From NCBI RefSeq assembly GCF_001939735.1, contig NZ_MJIL01000051.1, forward strand, positions 16,863-80,862: 64,000 nucleotides of DNA, in the 5' to 3' direction. Numbering within the stretch: position 1 is the first letter of the stretch; the number at the start of each line of letters is the position of its first letter. This DNA comes from Photobacterium proteolyticum (GTDB taxonomy: Bacteria > Pseudomonadota > Gammaproteobacteria > Enterobacterales > Vibrionaceae). The position numbers were made by a program, and so were the translations under genes. The notes beneath the pieces are model-generated. The model was not told the DNA's origin. It searched no databases and saw only the letters and a program-made list of their open reading frames with translations. Shown here one piece after another: positions 46,192 to 56,022 of this stretch.

Positions 46192-46998
46192 TTAAGTGTT
46201 TGAAACCAAACGGATTGTTTTGGTTTGCATGGTTCTTGGTATGTCACTTATATAACCGAAGTAGTAACTGGCACCTAATAATTTAAACTGGTTAAGATCT
46301 TTTTGAGTCGCAACTCTTCCAGCAATGAATTTTATATTGTTTTTACGAACAAAGTGAACGATAGGAATAAGACCCTCCTTCATTTCCTTTGTCTCTAATG
46401 GTTGGGAAACTTTAATTGCATCTGGAGTGCATTGTTCCAGAAAATCGAGGTACTCGGAGGGGGTATATATATCAACCCATAGGCTTGTCGCCTTGTTCCT
46501 GAGCGAGGCGATATTGCTTGATAGACTGAGTTGATCCAAGTTTCCGGTATGCAGTTGGACACACGGTGTAATGTGCGAAAGGGCATCTCTGTGGTAGTAG
46601 AAAATCTGTTGCAAGAACGCTTGCCCTAAAGGCCAGTTGAGGGTTTCTGCCTTGATAGGTACCACCAGGCTGCTGATCATATCCGGGTGAAATATCTCGA
46701 GCTGAAAACTAATATGCTTGACGGCCAAATACAGACTGTACATATCGAGGCAAAATGTCATTTGCCGTGAGAGATCAAAGCTATACACACTTTGCTCGCT
46801 GTTGCCGCCAAACCGCAGTGTCAGGTGCTGATACTTCACCTCATTGGTCTGGGCGTTTCGGATAGCCTGACATACATGACGAATATCATTGGACTGAAAT
46901 GCATCAAGAATGATCGCATCGTCTTTTGTTCTTGTCAGCGAAGGAACTAGGTTCGTCACAAAGTTATACAGAGCGTCATGGGTTGTTAATCTATCCAA
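46192..46998 (-). CDS. Degenerate EAL-like protein at the end of the flhA operon
   Basis: 268 aa. The C-terminal part reads like the second half of an EAL domain: LWVDIYTPSEYLDFLEQCTP, DAIKVSQPLE, a helix, then KFIAGRVATQKDLNQFKLLG and the closing YYFGYISDIP. The signature EAL motif and the metal-binding acids of active c-di-GMP phosphodiesterases (E of ExL, DDFG, the final E of IAEGVE) are absent. It begins at a TTG overlapping the flhA stop by 8 bp, so it is co-translated. Probably a non-enzymatic regulator linked to lateral flagella; function unproven. Confidence 0.65.
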   Translation of the reverse strand: MDRLTTHDALYNFVTNLVPSLTRTKDDAIILDAFQSNDIRHVCQAIRNAQTNEVKYQHLTLRFGGNSEQSVYSFDLSRQMTFCLDMYSLYLAVKHISFQLEIFHPDMISSLVVPIKAETLNWPLGQAFLQQIFYYHRDALSHITPCVQLHTGNLDQLSLSSNIASLRNKATSLWVDIYTPSEYLDFLEQCTPDAIKVSQPLETKEMKEGLIPIVHFVRKNNIKFIAGRVATQKDLNQFKLLGASYYFGYISDIPRTMQTKTIRLVSNT

Positions 46999-49084
46999 GG
47001 TTACCTACCACATTGATTTGCTTGTTTTCTGGCACTTCGTTGTAAGACAGCACCGCCAGCCCCTGCGCGAAGGTACGGGCATATCGTGATAATAGCGGTC
47101 GGAGTTGTGGCATCACCAGCAAGACAGGGGCCAGGCCTTGTTGCTTCAACTGCTGTTTCACAACGGGCAGGTTCTGCTGGAACTGATTGAGGATATTGGG
47201 TTCAATCGGGAAGCTATCGAGCATTACGGGTCCGCTTGCCTGAGCTTGCTGCAGCGACGTTATCAGCATTTGCTCCAGTTCGTCCGATAGGGCATAGACA
47301 TTTAGCTCCTTGCGGTCGCCGTTAATCAGGTTAACCAGGGTACGGCGTAGGCTGCAACGCACATCGGCGGCAATCAGAATCGGATCTTTGGTGTTTTCGG
47401 CACTTTCAAGCATGGTGTTGGCGATGGTGCGAATATCTTTCAGTGGAACCTGATCAAGAAGCAGCTGGCGGTACACTTTTAGCTGTTGGCCGGCATGTAG
47501 CGCAGTACCCAATGCCTCGGCCAGCTTGGGAGCCTGCTGGGCAAGACGCTGGTTTAATAGTTCGACGTCATCGTGGGTGAACAGCTCCGAAAGTTGGGTT
47601 TTCATGATTTTGCTTAAGTGAGTCGCAATGACTGTCGCATCATCGACCACTTGGTACCCCATGTTCAGAGCCTTGGCTTTGTCATCGTGCTGGATCCATA
47701 CTGCAGGTAACTGGTAGGCAGGATCATTGCCTAAAATGCCGTCGACCTCACCATAAGTTTCACCCACGGCAATCGCCATCAGACGCTCGGGCTCGATAAA
47801 CCCTTGTTCGATGATTTCGCCATGAACAGATATTGTATACTGGTTGGGCTTTAGGCTGAGGTTGTCGCGGATGTTAACTTCTGGAAGCAGATAACCGACT
47901 TGCTCAGAAAGGTTTTTCCTCACTCCACGAATACGTTGGGACAGCGGGGCACCTTGGTCTTTGTTGACCAGGTGAACAAGCCGAAAACCGAGTGCCAGTG
48001 ATAAGCTGTGTACATGGGGAATGTCATCCCAAGTTAGTTGCTGCTCACTTTCTTGCTGCATAGCTTCGCTGAGGGCATGCACTTCTTCAAGTGGGTCATC
48101 GCGGTTTGGAGCCTTCAACTGGCGCCAGCCTGCAAAGACAAGGACAGCAGCAAATGAGAAGAAAGCCAGATGCGGCATGCCCGGTACCAGACCGATGATG
48201 AGCATGACACTCGCGACTGTAAATAAAGTGGCCGGAGAGGCAAGCAGCTGGCTTTGCATGGCCTGAGCCATATCATCATCGCTGTCATTAATGCGGGTGA
48301 CGATGATTGCGGCAGAGGTAGCCAACAGCAGTGAAGGGATTTGGGCAACCAGGCCATCACCAATTGTCAGCAGAGCATAGGTCTTGAAGGCTTCAGACGC
48401 CGCCAGTCCGTGTTCAAAGACACCAATGCTGATCCCGCCGATGATATTGATAAATAAGATAAGAAGGCCGGCAATGGCATCACCTCGCACAAACTTTGAG
48501 GCACCGTCCATCGAGCCATAGAAATCGGCTTCATTGGCAACCTCCCGGCGGCGAAGCTTAGCTTTATCCTGGTCAATCAGCCCGGCATTAAGGTCGGCAT
48601 CGATTGCCATTTGCTTGCCTGGCAGGGCATCGAGGGTAAAGCGGGCGGCCACTTCAGAAATTCGTTCCCCACCTTTGGTGATCACGACAAAGTTGATGAT
48701 CATTAGGATCACGAAAATGACCATACCCACGACATAGTTGCCGCCAATCACAACTTCCCCGAAGGACTGGATGACTTTACCTGCTGCATCTCCCCCGTTA
48801 TGCCCTTCTAAAAGTACGACACGGGTCGAGGCGACATTCAATGTCAGGCGCATTAATGTTGCGACCAGCAAAATAGTCGGGAAGACAGAGAAATCCAGCG
48901 GTCTTTTGGCCGTGGTACTGACGAGCAAAACCAGCACAGCGAGTACAATATTAAACGTAAACAGCGCATCAAGCAGGATCGGTGGCAGGGGCAAAATGAC
49001 CATTGCCAGGATCATTAACAGGACAATGGGGATGCCGACAAATCCTTTAGTGGAGTGTTTGAGGTTATTTAGCCAATTAAGCAT
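46991..49084 (-). CDS. flhA: Flagellar export gate protein FlhA
   Basis: 697 aa. Eight hydrophobic segments in the first ~320 residues with the conserved FHIPEP-type loop (RFTLDALPGKQMAIDADLNAG) and a large cytoplasmic C-terminal domain ending the export docking platform. It forms the nonameric ring at the base of the secretion channel. Follows flhB by 67 bp. Confidence 0.95.
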   Translation of the reverse strand: MLNWLNNLKHSTKGFVGIPIVLLMILAMVILPLPPILLDALFTFNIVLAVLVLLVSTTAKRPLDFSVFPTILLVATLMRLTLNVASTRVVLLEGHNGGDAAGKVIQSFGEVVIGGNYVVGMVIFVILMIINFVVITKGGERISEVAARFTLDALPGKQMAIDADLNAGLIDQDKAKLRRREVANEADFYGSMDGASKFVRGDAIAGLLILFINIIGGISIGVFEHGLAASEAFKTYALLTIGDGLVAQIPSLLLATSAAIIVTRINDSDDDMAQAMQSQLLASPATLFTVASVMLIIGLVPGMPHLAFFSFAAVLVFAGWRQLKAPNRDDPLEEVHALSEAMQQESEQQLTWDDIPHVHSLSLALGFRLVHLVNKDQGAPLSQRIRGVRKNLSEQVGYLLPEVNIRDNLSLKPNQYTISVHGEIIEQGFIEPERLMAIAVGETYGEVDGILGNDPAYQLPAVWIQHDDKAKALNMGYQVVDDATVIATHLSKIMKTQLSELFTHDDVELLNQRLAQQAPKLAEALGTALHAGQQLKVYRQLLLDQVPLKDIRTIANTMLESAENTKDPILIAADVRCSLRRTLVNLINGDRKELNVYALSDELEQMLITSLQQAQASGPVMLDSFPIEPNILNQFQQNLPVVKQQLKQQGLAPVLLVMPQLRPLLSRYARTFAQGLAVLSYNEVPENKQINVVGNLG

Positions 49085-49151
49085 GCGTTGTCCTTCTTGC
49101 TGCTATAAATGCCTTTGCATAGTGCAAATGTCTTGTTGTTCATTATTTCAA

Positions 49152-50279
49152 TCAATGTTGTAAGTGTTTTGGTATTGCAAACGAGGGCAGGGGGGGCGGT
49201 TGCTCTCCCTGGCCTTTACGAAAAGATTTCAGTTGGAGAACATAAGTGAGAACGTGTGCGACCGCGGTATATAGCTGGCTGGGTACGGCCTGCTCTAGTT
49301 GCGTTGTGTGATATATGGCGCGGGTGAGCGGTGGTGAACTCAGAATCTCCACCTGGCTTTCACGAGCAATTCGCTGGATATGCTGTGCGGTTTCATCTAT
49401 GCCTTTCGCTACCACAAACGGGGCATCTGACAGCGACGGATCATATTTGATCGCTACCGCGTAATGAGTCGGATTGACAATCACAACATCCGCCTGAGGC
49501 ACGGTTTTTTCGATCTTACGGCGTGCAAATTGCTGTTGGATCTGGCGAATTCGTTGTTTAACTTCAGGACGACCTTCGTTGTTCTTGTACTCTTCTTTGA
49601 GCTCTTGCTTGCTCATCTTGAGCTGCCTAAGGTGCTCCCATCGCTGATAGGGAATATCTACCAGTCCGAATAGCAACAGCGCGATCCCCATTAACAGCAC
49701 TCCCTCAAACAATATCCGCATGATCATCACCACGCCTTGTTTCAGCGGCAGGCTTTGCATACCAAGAAGTTGTGCGAGGTTGTTATCAAGGTAGTAATAA
49801 AGCAATGAGAGAATAACTACGACTTTGAGCGATGATTTTACCAGCTCGACTAATGAGCGAGTGGAGATGATGCGCTTCATCCCAGAGATTGGGCTAATTT
49901 TGGAGAGCTTCGGCATGACGCTGGCGGGGTGGAATATCCACCCACCCAGTACTAGGCTGCTGCCAATGGTAGCAACCAAGATCACCAAAAACAGGGGCAA
50001 CAGGAGCTCAATGATGATGGCAAGGCTATTTCCAAGGTGTTCGATAGCTTGCCAGGGGTTGGCTAGATCGGCCCGGGTGATGCTCATATTAAAAGTGAAC
50101 ACACCTGTGATGCTTTGCCAGATGCTGTCAAGCTGGGTATAGAAAAATAGCGCTACAATCAGAAAAATAACGGCAGTGGTAAAATCCTTGGCACGGGGGA
50201 TCTGTCCTTCCTGACGGGCTTTTTTAACTTTCTGGGGGGACGCTTTTTCTGTTTTATCCTGTGCTGAGTTGTCGCTCAT
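49152..50279 (-). CDS. flhB: Flagellar export switch protein FlhB
   Basis: 375 aa. Four membrane helices and the cytoplasmic autocleavage site NPTH in VVIVNPTHYAVAIKY. FlhB changes export from hook to filament proteins with LafE. The start overlaps fliR by 4 bp. Confidence 0.95.
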   Translation of the reverse strand: MSDNSAQDKTEKASPQKVKKARQEGQIPRAKDFTTAVIFLIVALFFYTQLDSIWQSITGVFTFNMSITRADLANPWQAIEHLGNSLAIIIELLLPLFLVILVATIGSSLVLGGWIFHPASVMPKLSKISPISGMKRIISTRSLVELVKSSLKVVVILSLLYYYLDNNLAQLLGMQSLPLKQGVVMIMRILFEGVLLMGIALLLFGLVDIPYQRWEHLRQLKMSKQELKEEYKNNEGRPEVKQRIRQIQQQFARRKIEKTVPQADVVIVNPTHYAVAIKYDPSLSDAPFVVAKGIDETAQHIQRIARESQVEILSSPPLTRAIYHTTQLEQAVPSQLYTAVAHVLTYVLQLKSFRKGQGEQPPPLPSFAIPKHLQH

Positions 50280-51052
50280 AGCCCCCCCATAGAATAATGT
50301 CGCAGTTGCTCCAAGGTGGTGTGGACCAGTTCGGTATAGCGCCCCGGAACACCACTCACCGAGAGTAGTACGCTGAATAATCCCAGCAGCATGGTCATCG
50401 GGAAGCCTAGCGCATAGACATTTAGGCTGGGAGCTGCACGGTTCATTACACCAAAGCTGATGTTGGCCAGTAACATTGAGACAATAGCCGGAAGTGCCAG
50501 TGCCAGGGCTGAAGCAAACATCCAGCCAAACATGTTCACCACAAGCTGCAGCGATGGAACGGATAATCCGGAACCCACAGGCCAGACAGAAAAACTTTGC
50601 ACCAAAATATCAATGACCAGAAGATGACCTTCGAGCGCCAGAAACAACAGGGTGGAGAAAACTAAAAACATTCGGCCCAGAATAGCCACTGACATTCCAT
50701 TGACCGGGTCGTTCATCACCGCCATCCCCAGCCCCATTTGCAACGAGACGATTTGCCCGAGCATGGTAAGCACTGAAAATAGCAAATGAATGATGAGGCC
50801 GAAGAAAATTCCCCATATTGCTTGTTCTAAAGCCAGGAATAAAGCCGTGAAAGATAACAAATCGACCGCTGGCATAACTGGCATTAATGGAGCGGTGATC
50901 ACTACCAGAGAGAGTACCAGCAGTGCACGAACCCATACCGGGATGAGGGCATCGCCGAAAAATGGCATAGCCAGCATTGCAGCCCCCATACGAAAGAAGG
51001 GCCACCAAAGTTGACCGAGCCAAGTAGAGATTTCGGCAAAGGTGACATTCAT
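50276..51052 (-). CDS. fliR: Flagellar export channel protein FliR
   Basis: 258 aa, six hydrophobic segments, beginning with the short periplasmic helix and WPFFRMGAAMLAMPFFG typical of FliR. Core of the export channel with FliP and FliQ. Shares one base with fliQ. Confidence 0.94.
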   Translation of the reverse strand: MNVTFAEISTWLGQLWWPFFRMGAAMLAMPFFGDALIPVWVRALLVLSLVVITAPLMPVMPAVDLLSFTALFLALEQAIWGIFFGLIIHLLFSVLTMLGQIVSLQMGLGMAVMNDPVNGMSVAILGRMFLVFSTLLFLALEGHLLVIDILVQSFSVWPVGSGLSVPSLQLVVNMFGWMFASALALALPAIVSMLLANISFGVMNRAAPSLNVYALGFPMTMLLGLFSVLLSVSGVPGRYTELVHTTLEQLRHYSMGGL

Positions 51053-51321
51053 TAACCGATCATCCCCGGTATGTTGTGAAACAAGTAATCAAACAGTTCC
51101 ATTATTTTTCTTAGCATCCAGTGACCCGCAAAGATAACCATCAGGAAAGTGACCAGTAAGCGGGGCAGAAAGCTCAGGGTTTGTTCATTGATCTGGGTGG
51201 CAGCCTGAAATACAGCAATAATCAGACCGACTAACAGGCCGGGGATCACCAGCACGATTACGATGCTGATGATAGTCCAGATGGCGTTGGAGAAGAGGGT
51301 AACGGCAAGTTCAGGTGTCAT
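51052..51321 (-). CDS. fliQ: Flagellar export channel protein FliQ
   Basis: 89 aa, two membrane helices with PGLLVGLIIAVFQAATQINEQTLSF, the conserved FliQ segment. It lies 14 bp from fliP. Confidence 0.95.
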   Translation of the reverse strand: MTPELAVTLFSNAIWTIISIVIVLVIPGLLVGLIIAVFQAATQINEQTLSFLPRLLVTFLMVIFAGHWMLRKIMELFDYLFHNIPGMIG

Positions 51322-51335
51322 AATGATGCTCCCTG

Positions 51336-52106
51336 CTACCCAAAACTGGCGGACAGGGTACCGACCGTCATAGCCCAGCCATCAACAAGCACGAAGACCA
51401 CCAACTTGAACGGCAGCGAAATGATCAGTGGTGACAGCATCATCATCCCCATTGCCATCAATACACTGGCTACGACCAAATCAATGATTAGAAACGGGAT
51501 AAATAGCATAAAGCCGATCTGAAAGGCTGTCTTAAGCTCGCTGATCACAAAGGCAGGCAGCACTATCGCGAAGGAAATATCTTCGGCTTTCAGATCCAGC
51601 GGCTCGTTGGCGATCCGCAACATTTGTTCGAGCGAGTTTTGCTGGGTTTGACTTAACATGAACTCACGCACTGGTTTTTCTGCCACAGAGAAAGCCTGCA
51701 TCAGGGTGATTTCACCGTTGTCATAGGGCATGAATGCATTGTCATAGACGTCGCTCCAGACTGGGCGCATGATCAGAATCGTTAGTGAAAGGGCAATTCC
51801 GACCATCACTCGGTTAGGGGGGCTTTGCTGTAGCCCCAGCGCTTGGCGAAGTATTGCCAATACAATGATGATTCGGGTAAAGCTGGTGGCCATTAACAGG
51901 AAGGCTGGAAGAAAGCTCAGAGCGGTCATCAGCAGCAGGATCTGCAGCTTAACACTGTATTCCTGTTCGCTTTGCCCGTCTGTAACAGTCAGGAATGATA
52001 AGCCGCCATTGTCGGCGGCATAGGTTGGAAAGCTAGCCAGTGCGGCTAGCACTCCGACCCCCAAGATGACACGCCAAGCCAACGTCATGAACCGTGGAAA
52101 TACCAT
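51336..52106 (-). CDS. fliP: Flagellar export channel protein FliP
   Basis: 256 aa. A signal-type N-terminus, then FliP signatures [23 protein letters not shown] and [23 protein letters not shown]. It forms the export channel core. It lies 2 bp after fliN; fliO, usually between the two, is absent. Confidence 0.96.
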   Translation of the reverse strand: MVFPRFMTLAWRVILGVGVLAALASFPTYAADNGGLSFLTVTDGQSEQEYSVKLQILLLMTALSFLPAFLLMATSFTRIIIVLAILRQALGLQQSPPNRVMVGIALSLTILIMRPVWSDVYDNAFMPYDNGEITLMQAFSVAEKPVREFMLSQTQQNSLEQMLRIANEPLDLKAEDISFAIVLPAFVISELKTAFQIGFMLFIPFLIIDLVVASVLMAMGMMMLSPLIISLPFKLVVFVLVDGWAMTVGTLSASFG

Positions 52107-52108
52107 GT

Positions 52109-52480
52109 CTAGCTGCCTACCGAATTTAGCGGGGAGTCGACAATATCGATCAGGCGCAGACCATACTTTTCGTTTACTACCACTACTTCGGCATGGCCCA
52201 TCAGTGAACCGTTTACTTTGACGTCCAGCGGTTCGCCGTTTAATTTATCTAACTCGATAACACAACCCTCACCAGCCTTCATTAGCTCGCCAAGCGAGAT
52301 CTCTGTGCTCGATACCTCCAACGTCACAGTGACAGGAATTTTCTTGAAAAAGCTTAGGTCACGTACAGGGATATCAGGAGTAAAGGGAATATCTGACTTT
52401 GGCTCGAGTTGCTCGAGGTGCAAATCATCAAAGTTCAGATCATCGGTATCGAAAGTACTCTGGTCAGTTATATCGCTCAT
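52109..52480 (-). CDS. fliN: Motor switch protein FliN
   Basis: 123 aa. A short acidic N-terminus is followed by the SpoA domain: [20 protein letters not shown] and [22 protein letters not shown]. It forms the lower C ring with FliM. Five bases from fliM. Confidence 0.95.
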   Translation of the reverse strand: MSDITDQSTFDTDDLNFDDLHLEQLEPKSDIPFTPDIPVRDLSFFKKIPVTVTLEVSSTEISLGELMKAGEGCVIELDKLNGEPLDVKVNGSLMGHAEVVVVNEKYGLRLIDIVDSPLNSVGS

Positions 52481-52485
52481 CAGTG

Positions 52486-53301
52486 TTAATCCTTAAGGTC
52501 TTTCAGTATCAGGACGAGTTGGTTGTTTTGCTCAGCCACTCGTCCATTGAATAAGTGTTCTTGCCCAATGCTGACAGGTACATTGGATAGTAAATCGATG
52601 TTGATGATGTCATTTGGCTGTAGGTTCAATACCTGATCAAGTGGCATTTTCTTACGGCACAGTACGGCGTTCATTTTTACGGGGGTTCTGCTCAATGCAT
52701 CAGCAAACTTGGCTTGAATGGGCTCTTGGGAATCAACAACCAGCTCATCAATCAGAGTCTGAATCAAGATTGCATCCAGTTCGATAAGGAGCTCACCGCT
52801 CGTATTGCCATGTTTGATGATAAAAGTGGCTTGTAATCCTATTTCATCGCTGAAAGAGGCTTCAGTACTTTGCCACATGTTTTCAGGAGCGATATAGCTG
52901 GCAACGAGCTGTCCCATGCGCTGCTGAAGCCGACTGTCACTACTGGTTACGGTACAAGCCGCATCGACTTGCCGGTGTATAGCAGCGGCGTAAAAGTGAT
53001 CAGAGAGGTTAAGCAGGATATTCTGAGCTATTGAGGCTCGAAGTAACCCTTGATGCTGGTGGCTGAATGTTGATGCCATATGTGCATGAGGTTGATTATT
53101 GCACTTATGTAGCTCAATACCTTTATATTCAAGAGAAATATCAACACTTGATATCCATCTTTGTAACTTCAGACATAAAGATGAAGAAGCCTGATCTAGA
53201 ATCGTGTTTAACTCATCTCGAATTGAATGTATAGGTTTGCCTAAGAGCTCAACATTCAATGTAGGGCATTTTTTATGACTTTCCATTTCAGTTAACTTCA
53301 T
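52486..53301 (-). CDS. fliM: Short, divergent motor switch protein FliM
   Basis: 271 aa against about 330-350 for typical FliM. The C-terminal SpoA-like domain is recognisable (LQPNDIINIDLLSNVPVSIGQEHLFNGRVAEQNNQLVL family pattern). The N-terminal CheY-binding peptide (LSQxEIDALL) is missing, and the middle domain is poorly conserved. It lies at the head of the fliM-N-P-Q-R-flhB-A operon, as in other lateral loci. Assignment relies on position plus the C-terminal domain. Confidence 0.82.
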   Translation of the reverse strand: MKLTEMESHKKCPTLNVELLGKPIHSIRDELNTILDQASSSLCLKLQRWISSVDISLEYKGIELHKCNNQPHAHMASTFSHQHQGLLRASIAQNILLNLSDHFYAAAIHRQVDAACTVTSSDSRLQQRMGQLVASYIAPENMWQSTEASFSDEIGLQATFIIKHGNTSGELLIELDAILIQTLIDELVVDSQEPIQAKFADALSRTPVKMNAVLCRKKMPLDQVLNLQPNDIINIDLLSNVPVSIGQEHLFNGRVAEQNNQLVLILKDLKD

Positions 53302-53784
53302 TTTGTATATTCACATGCCGATATGAAACCACTTTATAACCTAAGCTTTGCTTGTTGATATAAATATAAGTTGTAAGCTTGAGGATGTAGTCTACCCTGA
53401 TATTTTTATGAGTTTTAATCTAATTAATGCAAATGTGTGATATTAGTCCACATGTTGTTTTTTAATTACAATATATGGTTTTCATATATATAAATAAGTG
53501 TAACTTTTAATGGCGCAACGGAAGTTGCTTATTGTTCGCAATATATGAAATCGATTTACTCTGTTGTTTTTATTCATTTTTTTGATTCTCCCTAGTTTTG
53601 AATTGTGTTCATTTAAAGGCGTCAAGTAAATGTCAGGGAAGTGTCAAATATATATCGATTCTCTGTTTTGCTTTATTTTAGAAGTTTTTATTAGGTGGTT
53701 TTATCACCGTAATGAAAGCTAAGTAACCATTATATAATAATTCCCTAAAAGAATATGAAGATAGTGAGCAAAGAGAGGGTGCTC
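53302..53784. other. AT-rich divergent region fliM / motY
   Basis: 483 bp, markedly AT-rich. It must contain the start point of the fliM operon and of motY-lafK. It holds one dyad GCAAC-ggaa-GTTGC at 53517-53530, whose centre is a CGGAA box. No reliable -24/-12 or -35/-10 element was found. AT content of this kind is often bound by H-NS-like silencers (inference). Confidence 0.5.
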
Positions 53785-54672
53785 ATGCGTATTATGACTT
53801 GTAATAAAAGTGTAATATTGCTTTTTACCTTTAATGTTGGCTTGGTAAATGCGCAAAATATATCCGTTCCGATGGATTTGGTTAAATGGGAATATAAAGG
53901 CGACCATTTTCAGTGTTTATTAAATAAAAATGTAAATAAATTTGGGCAGGTTACTTTTAGAGCTGAACCTAATAATAAACTGGTATTACAAGTGCGAAGT
54001 TACCAGTTGCCCAAACACTATAAAACAGCCCGTTTGTATAAGCTCGATTCACCTTGGGAACAACCGGAGCAGGCTGTGACCGTTGGTGGTGAAGGGGCAT
54101 GGTTGTCCGCGCATGAATTTGTGTTTAACGACTCGATTGATGAGTTATTACAAGCTATTTCACGAGGGGCGTGGATGAAGTTATCTGTTTCATCGCCTAC
54201 TCAGCAGGATGCATTTACTGTCCAGTTACCTAGTGTTCGTATCACGGAGCCGCTTAATGCCTTCAATCGGTGCCGTTCTGCGTTGCCAGCGATGTCTTAC
54301 GAGCAAGCGAGAGACTTGGTTCTGGCTTTTGACCTGGGGCAACGGGTCGCGACGTCAGATCAAAGAGCCTCTCTTAAGCAATTGGCTGAATATATTAAGT
54401 TAGACCAAGGCGTTCAAAAAGTGTTGATTGATGGGCATACCGATAACGTCGGGTCATCGCTGGCTAATCTCCAGATCTCTAGGGTAAGGGCTGATGATGT
54501 TGCCAGTTTTCTTGAAGAAGCTGGAGTGAGAGCCTCGATAATTCAGGTTCGCTCCCACGGTTCTCGCTACCCTGTTGCAAGCAATGCGTCAGAAAAAGGT
54601 AAGGCGAAGAACCGTCGGGTTACCATCAGGGTGATCCGTGGCGGGTCAATAACGAACAGTAAGGTTCAGTAA
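53785..54672 (+). CDS. motY: MotY-like T-ring / stator anchoring protein (lateral)
   Basis: 295 aa. A signal peptide (residues 1-23, ending VNA), then a MotY-type N-terminal domain, and a C-terminal OmpA peptidoglycan-binding domain (VLIDGHTDNVGSSLANLQIS, then AKNRRVTIRVI). MotY anchors the stator around the basal body. The ATG at 53785 is chosen because GAGAGGG lies six bases upstream; an ATG at 53755 lacks such a site. Its stop overlaps the lafK start. Confidence 0.85.
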   Translation: MRIMTCNKSVILLFTFNVGLVNAQNISVPMDLVKWEYKGDHFQCLLNKNVNKFGQVTFRAEPNNKLVLQVRSYQLPKHYKTARLYKLDSPWEQPEQAVTVGGEGAWLSAHEFVFNDSIDELLQAISRGAWMKLSVSSPTQQDAFTVQLPSVRITEPLNAFNRCRSALPAMSYEQARDLVLAFDLGQRVATSDQRASLKQLAEYIKLDQGVQKVLIDGHTDNVGSSLANLQISRVRADDVASFLEEAGVRASIIQVRSHGSRYPVASNASEKGKAKNRRVTIRVIRGGSITNSKVQ

Positions 54673-56009
54673 TGTTCCATAAATATATTCAACTTATCGA
54701 ACCAGATTTGAACATTGCCAGAAAGGTTACAGCGGTATTAGAGCAGGCGGGCTATCAAGTCAGCCATGCTACGTCTGGGCGTTCAGGTTTACATGATCAA
54801 AGAGCTGCAATTACCTTGGTGAGCTCGACATTGCCTGATATCAGCTTGACAGAATGGATCAAGAGCAATCAGCAGTTAAGCGGAAACAAAGGGCGTGTAG
54901 CGATTGCGATTGTTGAGCAAGATGAAGGTTTGCTCGCAGCCGATGCAATGAAAGCGGGAGCGACAGATTATTTGTTACGCCCCTTTGAAGCTGATCAATT
55001 GTTGAGTTTACTCCATCGCGTTGATGCACTTGAACAACCGATGGCAAATATTGTTGCAGAGTCGTGGCGCAGCAAGCAGATCCTGCAGTTGGCACATCGT
55101 GCTGCCTGTACTAATGCCAGTGTCCTGATTACCGGTGAGTCAGGTACGGGGAAGGAAGTGCTCGCACGCTATGTCCACCAGCAGTCCCATCGAAGTGAGC
55201 AGCCGTTTATTGCCGTAAACTGTGCCGCAATCCCGGAGTCTATGCTTGAAGCCGTTCTTTTTGGTCATATGAAAGGGGCATTTACCGGGGCAACGCAAAC
55301 ACAGACAGGAAAGTTTGAAGAAGCCAACGGCGGTACGATCTTACTGGACGAGATCGCCGAAATGTCGCCGTCATTGCAAGCAAAGCTGTTGCGTGTGTTA
55401 CAGGAGCGCGAAGTCGAGAAAATAGGCAGCCATAAAGCCATTCCGCTAGATATTCGTGTGGTAGCGGCGACCAATAAAGACTTGCGAGTGGCAGTTCAGG
55501 AGGGGACGTTTCGCGAAGATCTTTATTATCGTCTGGATGTATTGCCATTGCATTGGCCGCCGTTGCGTGAACGTGTTGAAGATATTCTGCCTTTGAGTCA
55601 GTTCTTCATTAATAAGTACCAGGAAATGAGTACCTGTCAGTTATCTGCAGATGCCAAGGCTGCATTATCTCAGTACCACTGGCCTGGCAACATTCGTGAG
55701 CTTGAGAATGTTATACAGCGCGCACTGGTTATGCGTCATGGTGATTTTATTACCGCACAAGATCTGATGTTACCCATCGATTCGTCAAAAGTGCAGACAA
55801 TGGCGAAGCCTGTTGTCGATAACGGCCATATCGAAGCAAAGAAAATGGCTGAATTTCAATACATTCTTGACGTCTTAAAGCAGTTTGGTGGCAACCGAAC
55901 CCGGACTGCTAAGGCCTTGGGAGTAACGACTCGCGGTTTACGTTATAAGTTGGCAGCTATGCGTGAGCAGGGCATTGATTTACAGGCAGAGCTGGGATCC
56001 GCCGCTTAA
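54672..56009 (+). CDS. lafK: Sigma-54-dependent lateral flagellar activator LafK
   Basis: 445 aa. Receiver-like domain (1-120), AAA+ sigma-54 interaction domain with Walker A GESGTGKE (155-162), the GAFTGA loop (202-207) and Walker B GTILLDEIAEM, then a Fis-type C-terminal helix-turn-helix (RTAKALGVTTRGLRYKLAAM). It should activate the -24/-12 promoters of this locus. The receiver has serine (S51) where the phosphoacceptor aspartate belongs and arginine (R103) in place of the conserved lysine, so it is likely not controlled by phosphorylation. Confidence 0.93.
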   Translation: MFHKYIQLIEPDLNIARKVTAVLEQAGYQVSHATSGRSGLHDQRAAITLVSSTLPDISLTEWIKSNQQLSGNKGRVAIAIVEQDEGLLAADAMKAGATDYLLRPFEADQLLSLLHRVDALEQPMANIVAESWRSKQILQLAHRAACTNASVLITGESGTGKEVLARYVHQQSHRSEQPFIAVNCAAIPESMLEAVLFGHMKGAFTGATQTQTGKFEEANGGTILLDEIAEMSPSLQAKLLRVLQEREVEKIGSHKAIPLDIRVVAATNKDLRVAVQEGTFREDLYYRLDVLPLHWPPLRERVEDILPLSQFFINKYQEMSTCQLSADAKAALSQYHWPGNIRELENVIQRALVMRHGDFITAQDLMLPIDSSKVQTMAKPVVDNGHIEAKKMAEFQYILDVLKQFGGNRTRTAKALGVTTRGLRYKLAAMREQGIDLQAELGSAA

Positions 56010-56022
56010 AAGGAGAAACAAT

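Noticed and set aside
53315..53331. GG-N10-GC on the minus strand upstream of fliM, a possible sigma-54 promoter
   Set aside because: The -12 half reads CGGC rather than TTGC and the start point would fall only a few bases before the fliM ATG.
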